Shown here: piece by piece, positions 60,155 through 64,000 of the stretch
Numbering within the stretch: position 1 is the stretch's first letter
Layout of the letters: every line of letters begins with the position of its first letter
NCBI RefSeq assembly: GCF_030463535.1
Contig: NC_132894.1
Span: 31,375,625 to 31,439,624, forward strand
Reading direction: 5' to 3'
Length of the DNA: 64,000 nucleotides
Source: Salminus brasiliensis
Taxonomy: Eukaryota; Chordata; Actinopteri; Characiformes; Bryconidae
The notes under the pieces: model-generated
The model's database searches: none
What the model was told of the DNA's origin: nothing
What the model saw: the letters and a program-made list of their open reading frames with translations, nothing else
Program-made: the position numbers and the translations under genes

Positions 60155-61680
60155 CAGACAGACAGAGAGAGAGAGACAGAGACAGACAGACAGAGAGAGA
60201 GAGACATACAGACAGAGAAAGAGAGACAGAGACACAGAGAGAGAGAGACAGAGATGGAGAGAATGATAGTGAAAGAGAGGACAAGACTGAGAGGACAAGA
60301 CTGAGAGCGCATGCGAGAGCGATATACCTGCTAAGGCCCAGTGAAGGCAACAGAAGAACCATGAAGATGAGAAACGTGTAGCATTTGTGCATGGTGGTCC
60401 TGTTTTCTCCCGACCTGAGAAGGACAGACAGTTAGACAGACAACAGTCAGACAGACAGTTAGACAGACCTAAATGCCAGTACCTCTCTCTGCTCTCTCTT
60501 TTTTTCTGTCTCACTGACAGTAACAGAGCTTCACTTGAATCCCACTCCGCCTCATTCGGCCTGCAGTAATGTTGAGCCCTGGGCTGGATTAGAGCGGTGC
60601 GCTCTGCAGCTCACAAACAGGAGCCTGCTGAGCTCTGAGCTCCAGCACAGAGAGCAGAGGAGCAGCAGAGCAGGCCTGAGCAGGCTTCAGCAGGACATCC
60701 TCCTTCCAGCTCAGTCCCATCTTGAGCAATGCCACAGAAGAACCACTTTTGGTTCTTTAAAGAGCCATTTCTATAACAAAGATGTGTGAATGTGAGGAAT
60801 CCTGGGAAAGCCGTAAACGACCTTCACTTAATGGAAAGGTGTTTCCAATGTTTAAGGATTGTTCCCACTCACACACCTCTAATACAGAAATGGCCACCAG
60901 AAGACATTGTTCTATGGTATTTTTAAGCCCTAAGACCCTGTGCTTAAGCCACACTTTCATCACTATTCATACACAGTTTTTTTTTTAACATCAGTTTCAT
61001 AGGCCCCAGAATAGAACCCTGTGGGACCTCCATAAGATGTGCTATAACAAAAGGCAACCAAATCATTCACAATAATTAACAGCTCAATAATAACCCTGGG
61101 GGGGGGTCAATGTGTCTAATGTCCTTGAAAAGCCTCATGGGTGAATTTTCAGATCTAACAGATTAGAACTAATATAATTATACGAATACATTATCAATAT
61201 AAAAGACTATCAATTAAAGAAAGATTGGTCATTGCCTCAGTTGAGGATAAGTCTGAGGCAGTGTCCACTGCAAAACGATGACGCAGACCACTGGTCTACA
61301 GCACAATCAACCTCTACAATCTACAAACACAACCTCCCCATTCAGAAACCAGCAGAATCTATGACTGCGGAATGCGTGCCTACAGCCATAATACTACAAT
61401 AACAGTCTAATGATGGACGACGCCCAGCGCATTAGGGTTAATATCATATTATGGACCATTAGGCTCAGCTGATTAACCCCCACCCCTACTACCCCAGTGT
61501 TATTTACAGCTAATCAATTGTGAAAGTCTGCTGTTGGAGTCAGCAGAAAGCGTCGGGGGGGGGATTCCTGTACCTGGTCCAGTGGGCTTCGAAGAAGGCA
61601 GAGTAGTAGACAATGGTTGGCAACAGAGCGGAGAAGGCCCACAGCAGGAGAGTGGGGAAGAACTGGGTGATAATTGGATT
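53930..61680 (-). CDS. tmem63b: TMEM63B (OSCA/TMEM63 mechanosensitive channel), C-terminal half
   Basis: Nine minus-strand exons join in frame: 61680-61574, 60414-60328, 59373-59308, 58496-58334, 58111-58006, 56579-56412, 55532-55417, 55255-55178 and 54115-53930 (stop), about 358 residues of the roughly 830-residue family protein. TMEM63 proteins are stretch- or osmolarity-gated cation channels with 11 TM helices. Visible blocks in order: [155 protein letters not shown] and the acidic end [16 protein letters not shown]. The C-terminal tail matches TMEM63B rather than TMEM63A or C. The N-terminal exons are off the right edge. a/b paralogue not assigned. Confidence 0.95.
54116..55177 (-). other. 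tmem63b last intron
   Basis: About 1.06 kb with no recognisable exon or transposon. It ends on the minus strand at a triple CAG acceptor. A moderately AT-rich part lies at 54600-54960. Confidence 0.6.
55533..56411 (-). other. tmem63b intron with (AC)n
   Basis: AT-rich intron sequence with (AC)n at 56292-56314 flanked by TATATA. No exon or transposon was recognised. Confidence 0.6.
56580..58005 (-). other. tmem63b intron with long (CA)n
   Basis: It contains a (TA)n run near 57009-57028, an AT-rich stretch to 57170 and a 61-base (CA)n tract at 57508-57568. A pyrimidine-rich stretch (57650-57960, CTCTCTCC-type) follows on the plus strand. No gene. Confidence 0.7.
58150..58270. mobile_element. 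TIR element end fragment in tmem63b intron
   Basis: GACAGTTACTCCAACAAAAG, CAGGTGTCCCAATACTTTTG and TCCATATAGTGTA match one end of the 48799-49245 family. It sits within 40 bases of the exon at 58006-58111. Confidence 0.75.
58590..58890. repeat. Second copy of the 13660-type dispersed repeat
   Basis: CCCTCAGAGCCTAAAGCTGT, ATATTTACTAGTGC and GAAGGGCCCAGGACC match 13660-13760. It is followed by GCAATGCTGATGTGGATGCT-style repeats, as in the first copy. Intronic in tmem63b. Confidence 0.65.
59374..60327 (-). other. tmem63b intron with long purine tract
   Basis: From 59865 to about 60260 the plus strand is almost pure purine apart from C in GACA: (ACAG)n then (AG)n at 59865-59935, and mixed GAGAGACAGACAGA at 60090-60260. 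The left part (59410-59860) shows nothing recognisable. Confidence 0.85.
60415..61573 (-). other. tmem63b intron with GGTTCT element
   Basis: A GGTTCT-family piece (GCCACAGAAGAACCACTTTT) lies at 60722-60790. The rest is unremarkable non-coding sequence. Confidence 0.55.
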
Positions 61681-62045
61681 CTGGAAGAGAGAGTGAGCGA
61701 GAAAGAGAGCAGAGAATGGGTGTTAACACCTGTGAGAAGAACATTGACAAGTACTGTTAGAAGCTTCCTTCACTGCCTCCAGCTCTTCTCTATTCGCACC
61801 ACACTGACGTCCTGCTAGCTTCTGTCTAAGTCGAGATTTGAACATATGGTACACGTTGTTTTCTCCTCATTAACCGCCCCCATCATCCCATGCCATAAAA
61901 GAACCATTTTTTGGTTCCACAAAGAACTGTGTTTGTAGGCGGGATATGTAGAGTAGATGTATGGAGAACCTTTACTTCCACACACATCATCCTTCCAAAA
62001 GGGGTTCTTCTATTGCATGGAACCATTCAAAGCACCAAGAGCCAC

Positions 62046-62560
62046 AGACTGGTCAAAGCGTCCATGGTAACCCCTGTCCACCGACAAAAGCTCCTACAAT
62101 GTGCTGGAACTGGACATTGTAGTAACGGAGGAAGGTCACCTGGTTCAATCAGTCCTGTTTGTTTCTACTTCACGCAGATGGTCAGATTCACGTCTGTGGG
62201 GAAGGATGTACTGTGGGAAGGAAACAAGCCGGTGGAAGGAGTGTAGCGCTTTGGACAGTGTCCTCCTCAGAAACTCTGGGTGTAGGTGTTCATGAGGTTG
62301 TCAATTTGACATGTTCCACCTACCTAAACATCAGCAACACTGGAATACCGTGGCATTGGGTTCCCTAAACGCGTGAAGCTCTGATAGCGTGACCTTCCAC
62401 ACTGCACACATTGTTCAGGAATGGTTTGAGGAACACAATGAGCGGTTCAAGGTGTTGCCCTGGCCTTCACATTCCCAAGTCTGCTCCACTTTGCAACTTG
62501 CAGGATTCGGATTTGGACATCCTGGTGCCAGTAACCACAGTAATCCACACCTTCAGAGGA
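62046..62560 (+). mobile_element. Degraded Tc1-like transposase, parent of the MITE family
   Basis: ACCCCTGTCCACCGACAAAA (TPVHRQ), GTACTGTGGGAAGGAAACAA, GACATGTTCCACCTACCTAA, CACACATTGTTCAGGAATGG (AHIVQEWFEEH) and CAACTTGCAGGATT match successive parts of one Tc1-like transposase gene. Deletions and stops destroy the frame. This is the internal region missing from the MITEs. Confidence 0.7.
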
Positions 62561-62567
62561 AATGCTT

Positions 62568-62990
62568 GATCAGCCAGAACATTAAAACCACCTTCATATT
62601 GCTTAACATATTAAGGTCCCTCTTGTGCCACCAAAATAGTTCTGACCATTTGAGGCATTGGCTTCACAAGACCCCTGAAGGCATCCTGTGGTATCTGGCA
62701 CCATGATGTTAGCAGCAGATCCTTTAAGTGCTGTAAGTTGTGAGGTGGTGGGGTGGGGCCTCTATGGATTTCATCAATGAGGCGAACTTTGGGCACCTTG
62801 GGTGATCCCATAGCCAGTTCATTGGAGCACTTTTCCTAGATTACCAGGTTACAAGCCTTACCAGGAACAAGCCATTAGACCTGCCTGATGTTTTGGTGAT
62901 GTTCTGAAATTTGGCCCTTGTCAAATTGACGCAGATCTTTGTGCTTGCTAATTTTTTCTGCTTCCAAGTGAACAGACACTTCATTTACTG
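62568..62990 (-). mobile_element. Tc1-derived MITE next to transposase relic
   Basis: It begins TGATCAGCCAGAACATTAAA and contains TCCTGTGGTATCTGGCACCA, GATGTTTTGGTGATGTTCTG and AATTTGGCCCTTGTCAAATT. Its orientation is opposite to the adjoining transposase piece, so the pair is head-to-head at the same terminus. Confidence 0.7.
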
Positions 62991-64000
62991 TATCCATCCC
63001 ACTGTAACCAGACCGCACAACGATAGTTGAAAGTTTGTGATCAGACCAGATTTCTGCCCAACACTGATACTGGGTATCAGATTGCTGCCAGCTAGTGAAA
63101 TATTTAAGAAGCCCACTTCACCTCATGTCTTGCGTTCAGCCTTGTCTCTCTTGTTCAGCCCACACTTGTTTTGAAAGGCTTAACTACGATGTGACATCCT
63201 GTCAGAGACGTAACATTACATACGGCAAGCTAGAGCAAAATATACATCTCATGGGCCGTTTCCTTCAAAGCAGTGGGTAGTAATGTGGCATTCTCGTTGA
63301 TTTTCACCCAAAGATGCTCATGATTCAGATCAGAGGGCAGTTCACAGCTCTGATGGTCCTCAAGTTCTCTCCGCTGGTGGCCGAGCTGAAATTGGCCAAT
63401 TTTGACGGTTAAGTACCCTTGGTCCTGCTGTGAAATGGTCCAGAGCGAAGGGTCTGATGGCTCCCAAGTATGATCACAGTAGGCAATCATGTCTTCTTTC
63501 ACTGAAGACTGATTGGCTAAACCACTGCTCACAGGAGGGTGAGACTGGACAGTGCTTGTCGCCAAACAAACAATTTTGCGGCATTCACACGAAATGAGCG
63601 ACTGAAAGACGTCTGAAAAGTACAAAAAAAAAGAAAAAGAAAGAAAAAAGAAAGGTGTCCTTCCTTAATGCATATAGCGTCAACAGCATCAGCAATGCCC
63701 AGACGTCCACCCACCTGAAGGAGCTGACAGAGGAGAACCAGCTGGGCTTCCGTAATTGCTTTGCTAAGGTCAAATATAATTAAACTGACATCTTGTGTCC
63801 CTAAAGATCACGTTTTTGGACTTTGAGGGGAAATAAGACAACAAGGTTAACCAGTGAAAGCCCAATCAAATAACAGCCACCTGAATCTGAAAATCTGATT
63901 GGTAAGCCTGTTCTTCCCTGTGCTAAAAGACACAAAAGCACAGCTACAATATCACCCCTGAACTGAATATGCACATTAATATGGCAAGATCCCTTAGTCA

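Larger units (their letters stand above)
61681..64000 (-). other. tmem63b upstream intron to the window edge
   Basis: No further tmem63b exon was found. Contents are a GGTTCT copy (61889-62040), a degraded Tc1-like transposase (62046-62560) and a reverse-oriented MITE (62568-62990). An open frame of 131 codons on the minus strand at 63230-63625 has no recognisable domain and is probably chance or repeat-derived. Confidence 0.55.

Noticed and set aside
59858..60514. A 218-codon minus-strand open frame rich in SLSLSLS and CLSVCLS
   Set aside because: It is the translation of the GAGA/GACA purine tract; only the short [20 protein letters not shown] part is a real tmem63b exon (in a shared frame).
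63230..63625. A 131-codon minus-strand frame
   Set aside because: No recognisable domain, no splice context for tmem63b, and it sits in transposon-rich intron sequence; likely chance or repeat-derived.

Overview
The window is vertebrate nuclear DNA, almost certainly from a teleost fish. It holds large intron-split genes with GT-AG junctions, many vertebrate-type microsatellites, and a dense load of fish-type Tc1-like and GGTTCT-rich non-autonomous repeats. The repeat flavour suggests an otophysan (characin or catfish-like) fish, but that is only an impression. No prokaryotic or viral gene is present.

Layout from left to right. (1) 200-4728, plus strand: the last six exons of a cytosolic sulfotransferase, best matched to SULT6B1. 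Its first exon or exons lie off the left edge. (2) 5200-15770: intergenic, filled with degraded DNA transposons and SINE-like pieces. (3) 15821-20999, plus strand: the complete vip gene, with a TATA promoter, a non-coding first exon and five coding exons. It encodes prepro-VIP with a PHI-like peptide and VIP. The gene is embedded in GGTTCT-type repeats that become a roughly 145-bp tandem array downstream (22000-24360). (4) 21000-38650: a long gene-free stretch holding that array, a 1-kb degenerate telomere-like (CCTAAC) tract, SINEs, a LINE tail and several hairpin elements. (5) 38702-46924, plus strand: complete slc29a1 (equilibrative nucleoside transporter 1) in 12 coding exons. (6) 53930-61680, minus strand: the last nine exons of tmem63b, an OSCA/TMEM63 mechanosensitive channel, running off the right edge. 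The two transporter/channel genes are tail to tail.

The genes do not form an operon or one pathway. The slc29a1-tmem63b linkage echoes human 6p21.1. The most interesting details are: a PHI precursor whose amidation glycine is replaced by alanine; tandem NAG splice acceptors in vip and tmem63b; a conserved CAG glutamine codon at the place where mammalian TMEM63B is recoded by RNA editing; a large inverted transposon pair in the last slc29a1 intron; a near-perfect 182-bp hairpin in a sulfotransferase intron; and the telomere-like tract. I saw no convincing wholly new gene system.
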